A stretch of DNA of 64,000 nt from Atherix ibis (taxonomy: Eukaryota > Arthropoda > Insecta > Diptera > Athericidae): the NCBI GenBank assembly GCA_958298945.1, contig OY282608.1:81764806-81828805 (forward strand), written 5' to 3'. This document shows, one piece after another, positions 1-12,070 of the stretch. The first letter of the stretch is position 1. Each line of letters opens with the position of its first letter. A program made the position numbers and the translations under genes. The notes under the pieces are model-generated. The model was given only the letters and a program-made list of their open reading frames with translations, ran no database searches and had not been told where the DNA came from.

Positions 1-1960
1 AACAAACAAACCAACAAACCAACAAACCAACAAACCAACAAGCCAACAAACCAACAAACCAACAAACGAAAAAACCAACAAACCACAAACCAACAAACCA
101 ACAAGCCAACAAACCAACAAGCCAACAAGCCAACAAACCAACAAACCAACAAACCAACAAACCAACAAACCAACAAGTTAACAAACCAAAAAGCCAACAA
201 ACCAACAAACCAACAAACGAACAAAATAATAAACTAATAAACCAACAAGCCGACAAACCAACAAGCCAACAAACCAACAAACCAACAAACCAACAAGCCA
301 ACAAGCCAACAAACTAACAAACCAACAAGCCAACAAGCCAACAAACCAACAAACCAACAAACCAACAAACCAACAAACCAACAAACCAACAAACCAAAAA
401 ACCAACAAACCAACAAACCAACAAACCAACGAGCCAACAAGCCAACAAACCAACAAACCAACAAACGAACAAACCAACAAACCAACAAACCAACAAGATA
501 ACAAACCAACAAACCAACAAACCAACAAACCAACAAACCAACAAACCAAGAAGCCAACAAACGAACAAACCAACAAACCAACAAAACAACAAACCAACAA
601 ACTCACAAACCAACAAACGAACAAACCAACAAACCGACAAACCAACAAACCAACAAGGTAACAAACCAACAAACCAACAAACCAAAAAACCAACAAACCA
701 AGAAGCCAACAAACGAACAAACCAACAAACCAACAAAACAATAAACCAACAAACCAACAAACCAACAAACCAACAAACCAACAAACCAACAAACCAACAA
801 GCCAGCAAACCAACAAATCAACCAGCCAACAAACCAACAAACGAACAAACCAACAAACCAACAAACCAACAAACCAACAAGCCAACAAACCAACAAACCA
901 AAAAACCAACAAACCAACAAACCAACCAGCCAACAAACCAAAAAACCAATAAACCAACAAACCAACATACCAACAAACCAGCAAACCAACAAACCAACAA
1001 GTCAACAAACCAACAAGCCAACAAGCCAACAAACCAACAAACCAACAAACCAATAAACCAACAAGCTAACAAACCAACAAGCCAACAAACCAACAAACCA
1101 ACAAACGAACAAAACAATAAACTAATAAACCAACAAGCCGACAAACCAACAAGCCAACAAACCAACAAACGAACAAACCAACAAACCAACAAACCAACAA
1201 ACTAACAAACAAACAAGCCAACAAACCAACAAACCAACAAACCAACAAACCAACAAACGAACAAACCAACAAACCAACAAACCAACAAACCAACAAGCCA
1301 ACAAGCCAACAAACCAACAAACCAACAAACTCACAAACCAACAAACGAACAAACCAACAAACCAACAAACCAACAAGATAACAAACCAACAAACCAACAA
1401 ACCAACAAACCAAGAAGCCAACAAACGAACAAACCAACAAACCAACAAAACAACAAACCAACAAACCTACAAACAAACAAACTAACGAAACATCAAACCA
1501 ACAAACCAACAAACCAACAAACCAACAAGCCAACAAACCAACAAGCCAACAAACCAACAAACCAACATACGAACTAACCAACAAACCAACAAACCAACAA
1601 ACCCACAAACCAACAAACCAACAAACTATTAAACCAACAAACCAACAAAAGAACAAACGGACAAACCAACAAACAAATAAACCAACAAACCAACAAGCCA
1701 ACAAACCAACAAACCAACAAACGAACAAACGAACAAACCAACAAACGAACGAACCAACAAGCCAACAAACCAATAAACAAACAAACGAACAAACGAACAA
1801 ACGAACAAACCAACAAGCCAACAAACCAAAAAAGCAATAAACCAACAAACCAACATACCAACAAACCAACAAACCAACAAACCAACAAGCCAATAATCCA
1901 ACAAGCCAACAAACCAACAAACCAACAAACCAACAAACCAACAAACCAACAAACCAACAA
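1..1960. repeat. Left mosaic segment of the array
   Basis: Diverged octamers with no gene. It carries two copies of a module whose markers are ACTCAC (601 and 1329), AAGATAAC (about 495 and 1375) and GAAGCC following CCAA (about 551, 697 and 1411). The same module, with the same 46-bp ACTCAC-to-AAGATA spacing seen at 1329-1375, recurs at 8.51, 11.48 and 11.84 kb. A CATACGAACTAACC marker at about 1565 also has matches near 8779 and 12112. This is therefore an older relative of the 8.4-12.1 kb segment, not a separate satellite. Confidence 0.8.
83..89. repeat. 7-bp unit shifting the octamer phase
   Basis: The CC of successive units falls at positions 11, 19, 75 and 83 (position modulo 8 = 3). 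After the shortened unit CCACAAA it falls at 90 (modulo 8 = 2). This is a clean example of the 1-bp deletions that move the reading phase; they are uncommon compared with substitutions. Confidence 0.9.
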
Positions 1961-3821
1961 GCCAACAAGCCAACAAACCAACAAAACAACAAACGAACGA
2001 ACCAACAAACCAATAAACCAACAAACCAATAAACCGACAAGCGAACAAACCAACAAACCAACAAACCAACAAGCCAACTAGCCAACAAACCAACAAACCA
2101 ACAAACCAATAAACCAACAAGCTAACAAACCAACAAGCCAACAAACCAACAAACCAACAAACCAATAAACCAACAAACCATTAAGCCAACAAGCCAACAA
2201 ACCAACAAACCAACAAACCAACAAACCAACAAACCAACAAACGAACAAACCAACAAACCAACAAACCGACAAACCAACAAACCAACAAGCCAACAAACCA
2301 ACAAACCAACAAACGAACAAACCAACAAACCAATAAACCGACAAGCCAACAAACCAACAAACCAACAAACCAACAAGCCAACAAGCCAACAAACCAACAA
2401 ACCAACAAGCCAACAAACGAACAAACCAACAAACCAACAAAACAACAAACCAACAAACCAACAAACCAACAAACCAACAAACCAACAAACCAAGAAACCA
2501 ACAAACCACAAAACCAACAAACCAACAACCCAACAAACCAACAAACCAACAAACCAACAAGCCAACAAACCAACAAGCCAACAAACCAACAAACCAACAA
2601 ACCAACAAAACAACAAACCAACAAACCAACAAACCAACAAACCAACAAACCAACAAACCAACAAACCAACAAACCAACAAACCAACAAACCAACAAACCA
2701 ACAAACCAACAAACCAACAAACCAACAAACTAACAAGCCAACAAACCAACAAGCCAACAAACCAACAACCCAACAAACCAACAAACCAACAAACCAACAA
2801 ACCAACAAACCAACAAACCAACAAACCAACAAACCAACAAGCAACAAACCAACAAACCAACAAACGAATAAACGAACAAACCAACAAACAAATAAACCAA
2901 CAAAACAACAAACCAACAAACCAACAAGCCAACAAACCAACAAACGAACAAACCAACAAACCAACAAACCAACAAGCCAACAAACCAACAAACAAACAAA
3001 CGAACAAACGAACAAACCAACAAACGAACAAACCAACATACCAACAAACTAACAAAACAACAGACAAACAAGCCAACAAACCAACAAATCAACCAACCAA
3101 CAAACCAACAAACGAACAAACCAACAAACCAACAAACCAACAAACCAACAAACCAACAAACCAACAAACCAACAAACCAACAAACCAACAAACCAACAAG
3201 CCAACAAACCAACAAACCAAAACCCCGACAAACCAACAAACCAACAAGCCAACAAACCAAAAAACCAATAAACCAACAAACCAACATACCAACAACCAAC
3301 AAACCAACAAACCAACAAGCCAACAAGCCAACAAGTCAACAAACCAACAAACCAACAAACGAACAAACCAACAAACCAATAAACCAACAAACCAATAAAA
3401 CGACAGGCCAACAAACCAACAAACCAAGACACTAACAAGCCAACAAACCAAAAAAGCAATAAACCAACAAACCAACATACCAACAAACCAACAAACCAAT
3501 AAACCAACAAGCCAATAATCCAACAAGCCAACAAACCAACAAACCAACAAACCAACAAACCAACAAACCAACAAGCCAACAAACCAACAAGCCAACAAAC
3601 CAACAAGCCAACAAACCAACAAACCAACAAACGAACGAACCAACAAACCAATAAACCAACAAACCAATAAACCGACAAGCCAACAAACCAAAAAACCAAC
3701 AAACCAACAAGCCAACTAGCCAACAAACCAACAAACCAACAAACCAACAAACCAACAAACCAACAAGCCAACAAACCAACAAGCCAACAAACCAACAAAC
3801 CAACAACCCAACAAACCAACA
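1960..3821. repeat. Higher-order unit, ~1.86 kb, copy 1
   Basis: First of two tandem copies. Shared markers and their offsets to copy 2 are: CGAACGA at 1993 to 3855 and CTAG at 2078 to 3940 (1862 bp), ACAGACAAACAAG near 3060 (1838), CCCCG at 3223 (1846), CGACAGG at 3401 (1918), GCCAATAATCC at 3511 (1918), and a second CTAG at 3716 (1902). The offset changes by -24, +8, +72 and -16 bp, all multiples of 8. It contains a full copy of the recurrent variant cassette (2841-3407). Confidence 0.92.
2841..3407. repeat. Recurrent variant cassette, copy at 2.84 kb
   Basis: Six variant blocks in fixed order, named here for reference: gamma (AAGCAAC short unit, then CGAATAAACGAAC and CAAATAAA; 2841-2896), delta (AAACAAACAAACGAAC, about 2990), epsilon (ATCAACCAACCAAC, about 3088), beta (CCAAAAAACCAATAAACC then CATACCAACAACC; 3246-3297), zeta (run of CCAACAAG ending in GTCAAC, 3315-3339), alpha (two CCAATAAA units then a CGACAG unit, 3361-3407). 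The same order appears in at least ten other places, so the blocks descend from one ancestral higher-order unit. Confidence 0.88.
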
Positions 3822-5720
3822 AACCAACAAGCCAACAAACCAACAAACCAACAAACGAACGAACCAACAAACCAATAAACCAACAAACCAATAAACCGAC
3901 AAGCGAACAAACCAACAAACCAACAAACCAACAAGCCAACTAGCCAACAAACCAACAAACCAACAAACCAACAAACCAACAAGCTAACAAACCAACAAGC
4001 CAACAAACCAACAAACCAACAAACCAATAAACCAACAAACCATTAAGCCAACAAGCCAACAAACCAACAAACCAACAAACCAACAAACCAACAAACCAAC
4101 AAACGAACAAACCAACAAACCAACAAACCGACAAACCAACAAACCAACAAGCCAACAAACCAACAAACCAACAAACGAACAAACCAACAAACCAATAAAC
4201 CGACAAGCCAACAAACCAACAAACCAACAAACCAACAAGCCAACAAGCCAACAAACCAACAAACCAACAAGCCAACAAACGAACAAACCAACAAACCAAC
4301 AAAACAACAAACCAACAAACCAACAAACCAACAAACCAACAAACCAACAAACCAAGAAACCAACAAACCCCAAAACCAACAAACCAACAAACCAACAAAC
4401 CAACAAACCAACAAACCAACAAGCCAACAAACCAACAAGCCAACAAACCAACAAACCAACAAACCAACAAAACAACAAACCAACAAACCAACAAACCAAC
4501 AAACCAACAAACCAACAAACCAACAAACCAACAAACCAACAAACCAACAAACCAACAAACCAACAAACTAACAAGCCAACAAACCAACAAGCCAACAAAC
4601 CAACAACCCAACAAACCAACAAACCAACAAACCAACAAACCAACAAACCAACAAACCAACAAACCAACAAACCAACAAGCAACAAACCAACAAACCAACA
4701 AACGAATAAACGAACAAACCAACAAACAAATAAACCAACAAAACAACAAACCAACAAACCAACAAGCCAACAAACCAACAAACGAACAAACCAACAAACC
4801 AACAAACCAACAAGCCAACAAACCAACAAACAAACAAACGAACAAACGAACAAACCAACAAACGAACAAACCAACATACCAACAAACCAACAAAACAACA
4901 GACAAACAAGCCAACAAACCAACAAATCAACCAACCAACAAACCAACAAACGAACAAACCAACAAACCAACAAACCAACAAACCAACAAACCAACAAACC
5001 AACAAACCAACAAACCAACAAACCAACAAACCAACAAACCAACAAGCCAACAAACCAACAAACCAAAACCCCGACAAACCAACAAACCAACAAGCCAACA
5101 AACCAAAAAACCAATAAACCAACAAACCAACATACCAACAACCAACAAACCAACAAACCAACAAACCAACAAGCCAACAAGCCAACAAGTCAACAAACCA
5201 ACAAGCCAACAAACCAACAAACCAACAAACCAACAAGCCAACAAACCAACAAGCCAACAAACCAACAAACCAACAAACAAACAAACCAACAAACCAATAA
5301 ACCAACAAACCAATAAAACGACAGGCCAACAAACCAACAAACCAAGACACTAACAAGCCAACAAACCAAAAAAGCAATAAACCAACAAACCAACATACCA
5401 ACAAACCAACAAACCAATAAACCAACAAGCCAATAATCCAACAAGCCAACAAACCAACAAACCAACAAACCAACAAACCAACAAACCAACAAGCCAACAA
5501 ACCAACAAGCCAACAAACCAACAAACCAACAAACGAACGAACCAACAAACCAATAAACCAACAAACCAATAAACCGACAAGCCAACAAACCAACAAACCA
5601 ACAAACCAACAAGCCAACTAGCCAACAAACCAACAAACCAAAAAACGAACAAACCAACAAACCAACAAGCCAACAAACCAACAAGCCAACAAACCAACAA
5701 ACCAACAACCCAACAAACCA
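3822..5720. repeat. Higher-order unit, ~1.9 kb, copy 2
   Basis: Second tandem copy, directly abutting copy 1. It has the same order of rare markers: CTAG 3940, a GCAAC short unit at 4679, ACAGAC near 4898, CCCCG 5069, CGACAGG 5319, GCCAATAATCC 5429, CTAG 5618. A 24-bp (three-octamer) block present in copy 1 between 2500 and 2731 is missing here. Similarity fades after about 5.71 kb. Confidence 0.92.
4679..5325. repeat. Recurrent variant cassette, copy at 4.68 kb
   Basis: Same order gamma (4679), delta (about 4830), epsilon (about 4927), CCCCG marker (5069), beta (CATACC at 5131), zeta (GTCAAC at 5189), alpha (CGACAGG at 5319). It belongs to copy 2 of the 1.9 kb unit. It is longer than the 2.84 kb copy because extra octamers lie between zeta and alpha. 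Confidence 0.88.
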
Positions 5721-8440
5721 ACAAACCAACAAGCCAACAAGCCAACAAGCTAACAAACCAACAAACCAACAAACCAACAAACCAACAAACCAACAAACCA
5801 AAAAACGAACAAACCAACAAACCAACAAACCAACAAACCAACAAACCAACAAACCAACAAACCAACAAACCAACAAACGAACAAACCAACAAACCAATAA
5901 ACCAACAAACCAATAAACCGACAAGCCAACAAACCAACAAACCAACAAACCAACAAGCCAACAAGCCAACAAACCAACAAACCAATAAGCCAACAAACGA
6001 ACAAACCAACAAACCAACAAAAAAACAAACCAACAAACCAACAAACCAACAAATCAACAAACCAACAAACCAACAAACCAACAAACCAACAAACCAACAA
6101 ACCAACAAACAAACAAACCAACAAACCAACAAACCAACAAACCAACAAACCAACAAACAAACAAACAAACAAGCAACAAACCAACAAACCAACAAACGAA
6201 TAAACGAACAAACCAACAAACAAATAAACCAACAAACCAACAAACCAACAAACCAACAAGCGAACAAACCAACAAACCAACAAACCAACAAACGAACAAA
6301 CCAACAAACCAACAAACCAACAAGCCAACAAACCAACAAACAAACAAACGAACAAATGAACAAACCAACAAACGAACAAACCAACAAACCAACAAACCAA
6401 CAAACCAACAAGCCAACAAACCAACAAAACAACCAACCAACAAACCAACAAACGAACAAACCAACAAACCAACAAACCAACAAACCAACAAACCAACAAA
6501 CCAACAAGCCAACAAACCAACAAACCAACAAACCAACAAACCAACAAACCAACAAACCAACAAGCCAACAAACCAAAAAACCAATAAACCAACAAACCAA
6601 CATACCAACAACCAACAAACCAACAAACCAACAAACCAACAAGCAAACAAGCCAACAAGCCAACAAGCCAACAAACCAACAAGCCAACAAACCAACAAAC
6701 CAACAAACCAACAAGCCAACAAGACAACAAACCAAGAAGCCAACAAACCAACAAACCAACAAACCAACAAGCCAACAAACCAAAAAACCAATAAACCAAC
6801 AAACCAACATACCAACAACCAACAAACCAACAAACCAACAAACCAACAAGCAAACAAGCCAACAAGCCAACAAGCCAACAAACCAACAAACCAACAAACC
6901 AACAAACCAACAAGCCAACAAGACAACAAACCAAGAAGCCAACAAACCAACAAACCAACAAACGAACAAACCAATAAACCAACAAACAAATAAACCGACA
7001 AACCAACAAACCAACAAACAAACAAACCAACAAACCAACAAACCAACAAACCAACAAACCAACAAACAAACAAACAAACAAGCAACAAACCAACAAACCA
7101 ACAAACGAATAAACAAACAAACCAACAAACCAAAAACTAACAAACCAACAAACTAACAAGCCAACAAACCAACAAACAAACAAACCAACAAACACACAAA
7201 CCAACAAACGAACAAACCAACAAACCAACAAAACAACAAACCAACAAACCAACAAACCAACTAGCCAACAAACCAACAAACCAACAAACGAACAAACCAA
7301 CAAATCAATAAACCGACAAGCCAACAAACCAACAAACCAACAAAACGAAAAATCAACAAGCCAACAAACCAACAAACGAAAAAACCGACAAAACAACAAG
7401 CCAACAAACCAACAAACAAACAAACCAACAAACCAACAAGCCAAGAAGCCAACAAACCAACAAGACAACAAAACAACAAACCAACTAACCAACAAACCAA
7501 CAAACCAACAAGCCAACAAACGAACAAACCAACAAACCAACAAAACAACAAATCAACAAACCAACAAACCAACAAACCAACAAACCAACAAACAAACAAA
7601 CCAACAAAACAACAAACAAACAAACCAACAAACCAACAAGCCAACAAACCAACAAGCCAACAAACCAACAAACCAACAAACCAACAAACCAACAAACCAA
7701 CAAACCAACAAACCAACAAACCAACAAAACAACAAGCAAGAAACCAACAAACCAGCAAACGAATAAACGACAAACCAACAAATAAATAAACAAACAAACC
7801 AACAAACCAACAAACCAACAAGCCAACAAACCAACAAACCAACTAACGAACAAACCAACAAACCTACAAACCAACAAGCCAACAAACCAACAAACAAGCA
7901 AACGAACAAACGAACAAACCAACAAACGAACAAACCAACAAACCAACAAACCAACAAACCAACAAACCAACAAGCAAACAAACCAACAAATCAACCAGCC
8001 AACAAACCAACAAACGAACAAACCAACAAACCAACAAACCAACAAACCATCAAACCAACAAACCAACTAACCAACCAGCCAACAAAACAAAAGACCAATA
8101 AACTAACAAACCAACATACCAACAAAGCAACAAACCAACAAACCAACAAGCCAACAAACCAACAAGCCAACAAGCCAACAAACCAACAAACGATCAAAAC
8201 AATAAACTAATAAACCAACAAGCCGACAAACCAACAAGCCAACAAACCAACAAACCAACAAACCAACAAACCAACAAGCCAACAAGCCAACAAACCAATA
8301 CACCAATACACCAACAAACCAACAAACCAACAAACCAACAAACCAACAAACGAACAAACCAACAAGCCAACAATACCAACAAACTAACAAACCAACAAGC
8401 CAACAAACCAACAAACCAACAAACCAACAAACCAACAAAC
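5720..8440. repeat. Diverged array segment with partial cassettes
   Basis: Octamers only; no gene. The gamma short unit occurs at 6173 and 7082, with a degraded version near 7736 (GCAAGAAACC). A cassette with delta near 6340, an altered epsilon at 6430, beta at 6601 and an alpha-like block at 6961-7000 is stretched by a local ~0.2 kb duplication. Runs of CAAACAAA units (for example 6150-6172 and 7060-7081) are denser here than elsewhere. A CTAG marker lies at about 7260. Confidence 0.8.
6535..6940. repeat. Tandem duplication, period 207 then 199 bp
   Basis: Two adjacent copies carry the same rare markers. CATACCAACAACC is at 6601 and 6808, and AAGCAAACAAG at 6641 and 6848 (207 bp). AAGACAACAAACCAAGAAGCC starts near 6721 and 6920 (199 bp). 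The 8-bp drop is one octamer. The period is 7 modulo 8 because each copy includes one 7-bp unit (CCAACAA). Confidence 0.9.
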
Positions 8441-9420
8441 CAACAAACCAACAAACCAACAAACCAACAAACCAACAAGCCAACAAGCCAACAAACCAAC
8501 AAACCAACAAACTCACAAACCAACAAACGAACAAACCAACAAACAAACAAACCAACAAGATAACAAACCAACAAACCAACAAACCAACAAACCAACAAGC
8601 CAACAAACCAACAAACCAACAAACCAAGAAGCCAACAAACGAACAAACCAACAAACCAACAAAACAACAAACCAACAAACCAACAAACGAACAAACTAAC
8701 AAAACATTAAACCAACAAACCAACAAACCAACAAACCAACAAGCCAACAAACCAACAAGCCAACAAACCAACAAACCAACATACGAACTAACCAACAAAC
8801 CAACAAACCAACAAACCAACAAACCAATAAACCAACAAACCAACAAACCAACAAACCAACAAACCAACAAACCAACAAAAGAACAAACGAACAAACCAAC
8901 AAACAAATAAACCAACAAACCAACAAGCCAACAAACCAACAAACCAACAAACGAACAAATGAACAAGCCAACAAACCAATAAACAAACAAACGAACAAAC
9001 GAACAAACCAACAAACCAACGAACCAACAAACCAACAAAACAACCAACCAACAAACGAACAAACCAATAAACCAACAAACCAACAAACCAACAAACCAAC
9101 AAGCCAACAAACCAACAAATCAAAAAACCAACAAACCAACAAACCAACAAACCAACAAGCCAACAAACCAAAAAAGCAATCAACCAACAAACCAACATAC
9201 CAACAAACCAACAAACCAACAAACCAACAAGCCAATAATCCAACAAGCCAACAAACCAACAAAACAACAAACTAACAAACCAACAAACCAACAAGCCAAC
9301 AAGCCAACAAACCAACAAACCAACAAACGAACGAACCAACAAACCAATAAACCAACAAACCAATAAACCGACAAACCAACAAACCAACAAACCAACAAGC
9401 CAACAAACCAACAAGCCAAC

Positions 9421-10492
9421 TAGCCAACAAACCAACAAACCAACAAACCAACAAACCAACAAGCCAACAAACCAACAAACCAACAAACCAATAAACCAAC
9501 AAACCAACAAGCCAACAAACCAACGAACCAACAAACCAACAAACCAACAAAAAAACAAACCAACAAACGAACAAACCAACAAACCAACAAACCGACAAAC
9601 CAACAAACCAACAAGCCAACAAACCAACAAACCAACAAACGAAAAAACCAACAAACCAATAAACCGACAAGCCAACAAATCAACAAACCAACAAACCAAC
9701 AAGCCAACAAGCCAACAAACCAACAAACCAACAAGCCAACAAACGAACAAACCAACAAACCAACAAAACAACAAACCAACAAAACAACAAACCAACAAAC
9801 CAACAAACCAACAAACCAACAAACCAACAAACCAACAAACCAACAAACCAACAAACCAACAAACGAACGAACCAACAAACCAATAAACCAACAAACCAAT
9901 AAACCGACAAACCAACAAACCAACAAACCAACAAGCCAACAAACCAACAAGCCAACTAGCCAACAAACCAACAAACCAACAAACCAACAAACCAACAAGC
10001 CAACAAACCAACAAACCAACAAACCAATAAACCAACAAACCAACAAGCCAACAAACCAACGAACCAACAAACCAACAAACCAACAAAAAAACAAACCAAC
10101 AAACGAACAAACCAACAAACCAACAAACCGACAAACCAACAAACCAACAAGCCAACAAACCAACAAACCAACAAACGAAAAAACCAACAAACCAATAAAC
10201 CGACAAGCCAACAAATCAACAAATCAACAAACCAACAAGCCAACAAGCCAACAAACCAACAAACCAACAAGCCAACAAACGAACAAACCAACAAACCAAC
10301 AAAACAACAAACCAACAAACCAACAAACCAACAAACCAACAAACGAACAAACCAACAAACCACCAAACCAACAAACCAACAAGCCAACAAACCAACAAAC
10401 CAACAAGCCAACAAACCAACAAGCCAACAAACCAACAAACCAACAAACCAACAAAACAACAAACCAACAAACCAACAAACCAACAAACCAAC
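9421..10492. repeat. 536-bp tandem duplication
   Basis: TAGCC at 9421 recurs at 9957, and an uncommon CAAAAAAACAAACC unit near 9547 recurs near 10084, giving a period of exactly 67 octamers (536 bp). The block at 12.75 kb in the sister copy is single, so this doubling happened after the larger duplication, or one copy was lost there. Confidence 0.9.
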
Positions 10493-10654
10493 AAACCAAC
10501 AAACCAACAAACCAACAAACCAACAAACCAACAAACCAACAAACCAACAAACTAACAAGCCAACAAACCAACAAGCCAACAAACCAACAACCCAACAAAC
10601 CAACAAACCAACACACCAACAAACCAACAAACCAACAAACCAACAAACCAACAA

Positions 10655-11345
10655 GCAACAAACTAATAAACCAACAAACGAATAAACGAACAAACCAACA
10701 AACAAATAAACCAACAAACCAACAAACCAACAAACCAACAAGCCAACAAACCAACAAACCAACAAACGAACAAACCAACAAACCAACAAACCAACAAGCC
10801 AACAAACCAACAAACAAACAAACGAACAAACGAACAAACCAACAAACGAACAAACCAACAAACCAACAAACCAACACACCAACAAACCAACAGACCAATA
10901 AGCCAACAAACCAACAAATCAACCAACCAACAAACCAACAAACGAACAAACCAACAAACCAACAAACCAACAAACCAACAAACCAACAAACCAACAAACC
11001 AACAAGCCAACAAACCAACAAACCAAAACCCCGACAAACCAACAAACCAACAAGCCAACAAACCAAAAAACCAATAAACCAACAACCAACAAACCAACAA
11101 ACCAACAAGCCAACAAGCCAACAAGCCAACAAGCCAACAAGCCAACAAACCAACAAACCAACAAACCAACAAACCAACAAACCAACAAACCAACAAACCA
11201 ACAAACCAACAAGCCAATAAACCAACAAACCAACAAACCAAAACCCCGACAAACCAACAAACCAACAAGCCAACAAACCAAAAAACCAATATACCAACAA
11301 CCAACAAACCAACAAACCAACAAGCCAACAAGCCAACAAGCCAAC
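10655..11345. repeat. Variant cassette at 10.66 kb with internal 214-bp repeat
   Basis: Gamma (10655), delta (about 10810), epsilon (about 10917), CCCCG (11029), beta (11067-11090) and a run of CCAACAAG units. CCCCG occurs again at 11243 with a second beta at about 11280 and a second CCAACAAG run, giving a 214-bp tandem duplication of the beta-zeta part. The typical alpha block does not follow. Confidence 0.82.
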
Positions 11346-12070
11346 AAGCCAACAAGCCAACAAACCAACAAACCAACAAACCAACAAACCAACAAACCAA
11401 CAAACCAACAAACCAACAAACCAACAAACCAACAAACCAACAAACCAACAAGCCCACAAGACAACAAACCAACAAACTCACAAACCAACAAACGAACAAA
11501 CCAACAAACCAACAAACCAACAAGATAACAAACCAACAAACCAACAAACCAACAAACCAACAAGCCAACAAACCAACAAACCAAGAAGCCAACAAACGAA
11601 CAAACCAACAAACCAACAAAACAACAAACCAACAAACCAACAAAAGAACAAACTAACAAAACATTAAACCAACAAACCAACAAGCCAACAAACCAACAAA
11701 CCAACAAACCAAGAAGCCAACAAACGAACAAACCAACAAACCAACAAAACAACAAACCAACAAACCAACAAACCAACAAACCAACAAACCAACAAACCAA
11801 CAAACCAACAAGCCAACAAGCCAACAAACCAACAAACCAACAAACTCACAAACCAACAAACGAACAAACCAACAAACCAACAAACCAACAAGATAACAAA
11901 CCAACAAACCAACAAACCAACAAACCAACAAGCCAACAAACCAACAAACCAACAAACCAAGAAGCCAACAAACGAACAAACCAACAAACCAACAAAACAA
12001 CAAACCAACAAACCAACAAACGAACAAACTAACAAAACATTAAACCAACAAACCAACAAACCAACAAACC
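11330..12070. repeat. Tandem duplication, period 368-376 bp
   Basis: ACTCAC at 11476 and 11844 and AAGATA at 11522 and 11890 (368 bp, 46 octamers). GAAGCC at 11585 and 11961 and ACATTAAACC at 11661 and 12037 (376 bp, 47 octamers). The second copy is the part that aligns to 8.44-8.75 kb. Confidence 0.9.

Larger units (their letters stand above)
8440..11350. repeat. Duplicated block, left copy (pairs with 11.77-14.1 kb)
   Basis: Marker pairs with the right copy: ACTCAC 8511/11844, AAGATA 8557/11890 and ATACGAAC 8781/12114 (3333 bp); GAACAAGCC 8961/12286 (3325); GCAAT 9176/12492 and GCCAATAATCC 9231/12547 (3316); CTAG 9420/12752 (3332). Past a local 536-bp duplication, CTAG 9956/12752 gives 2796, GCAAC 10655/13499 gives 2844 and CCCCG 11029/13897 gives 2868. 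Order is fully conserved. Confidence 0.88.

Noticed and set aside
6356..7156. + strand open frame of 266 codons, Asn/Gln/Thr/Pro-rich, resembling a prion-like or secreted low-complexity protein
   Set aside because: It is the same octamer read forwards. The ATG is a chance A-to-T variant in an AAATGAAC unit, which also creates starts at 15442, 23372, 25140, 29509, 36833 and elsewhere. Copy number follows the higher-order repeats, not gene structure.
178..7543. Minus-strand open frames of several hundred codons with a repeating Leu-Val-Cys-Trp-Phe-Val-Gly pattern, suggesting a membrane protein
   Set aside because: The pattern is the translation of the satellite itself. The same peptide is read in all three frames, the frames overlap each other, starts are TTG codons present in every unit, and stops occur wherever a variant makes TAA. 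There is no start context, no domain and no codon bias beyond the repeat. The same applies to similar frames up to 64 kb, including those of 597-737 codons.
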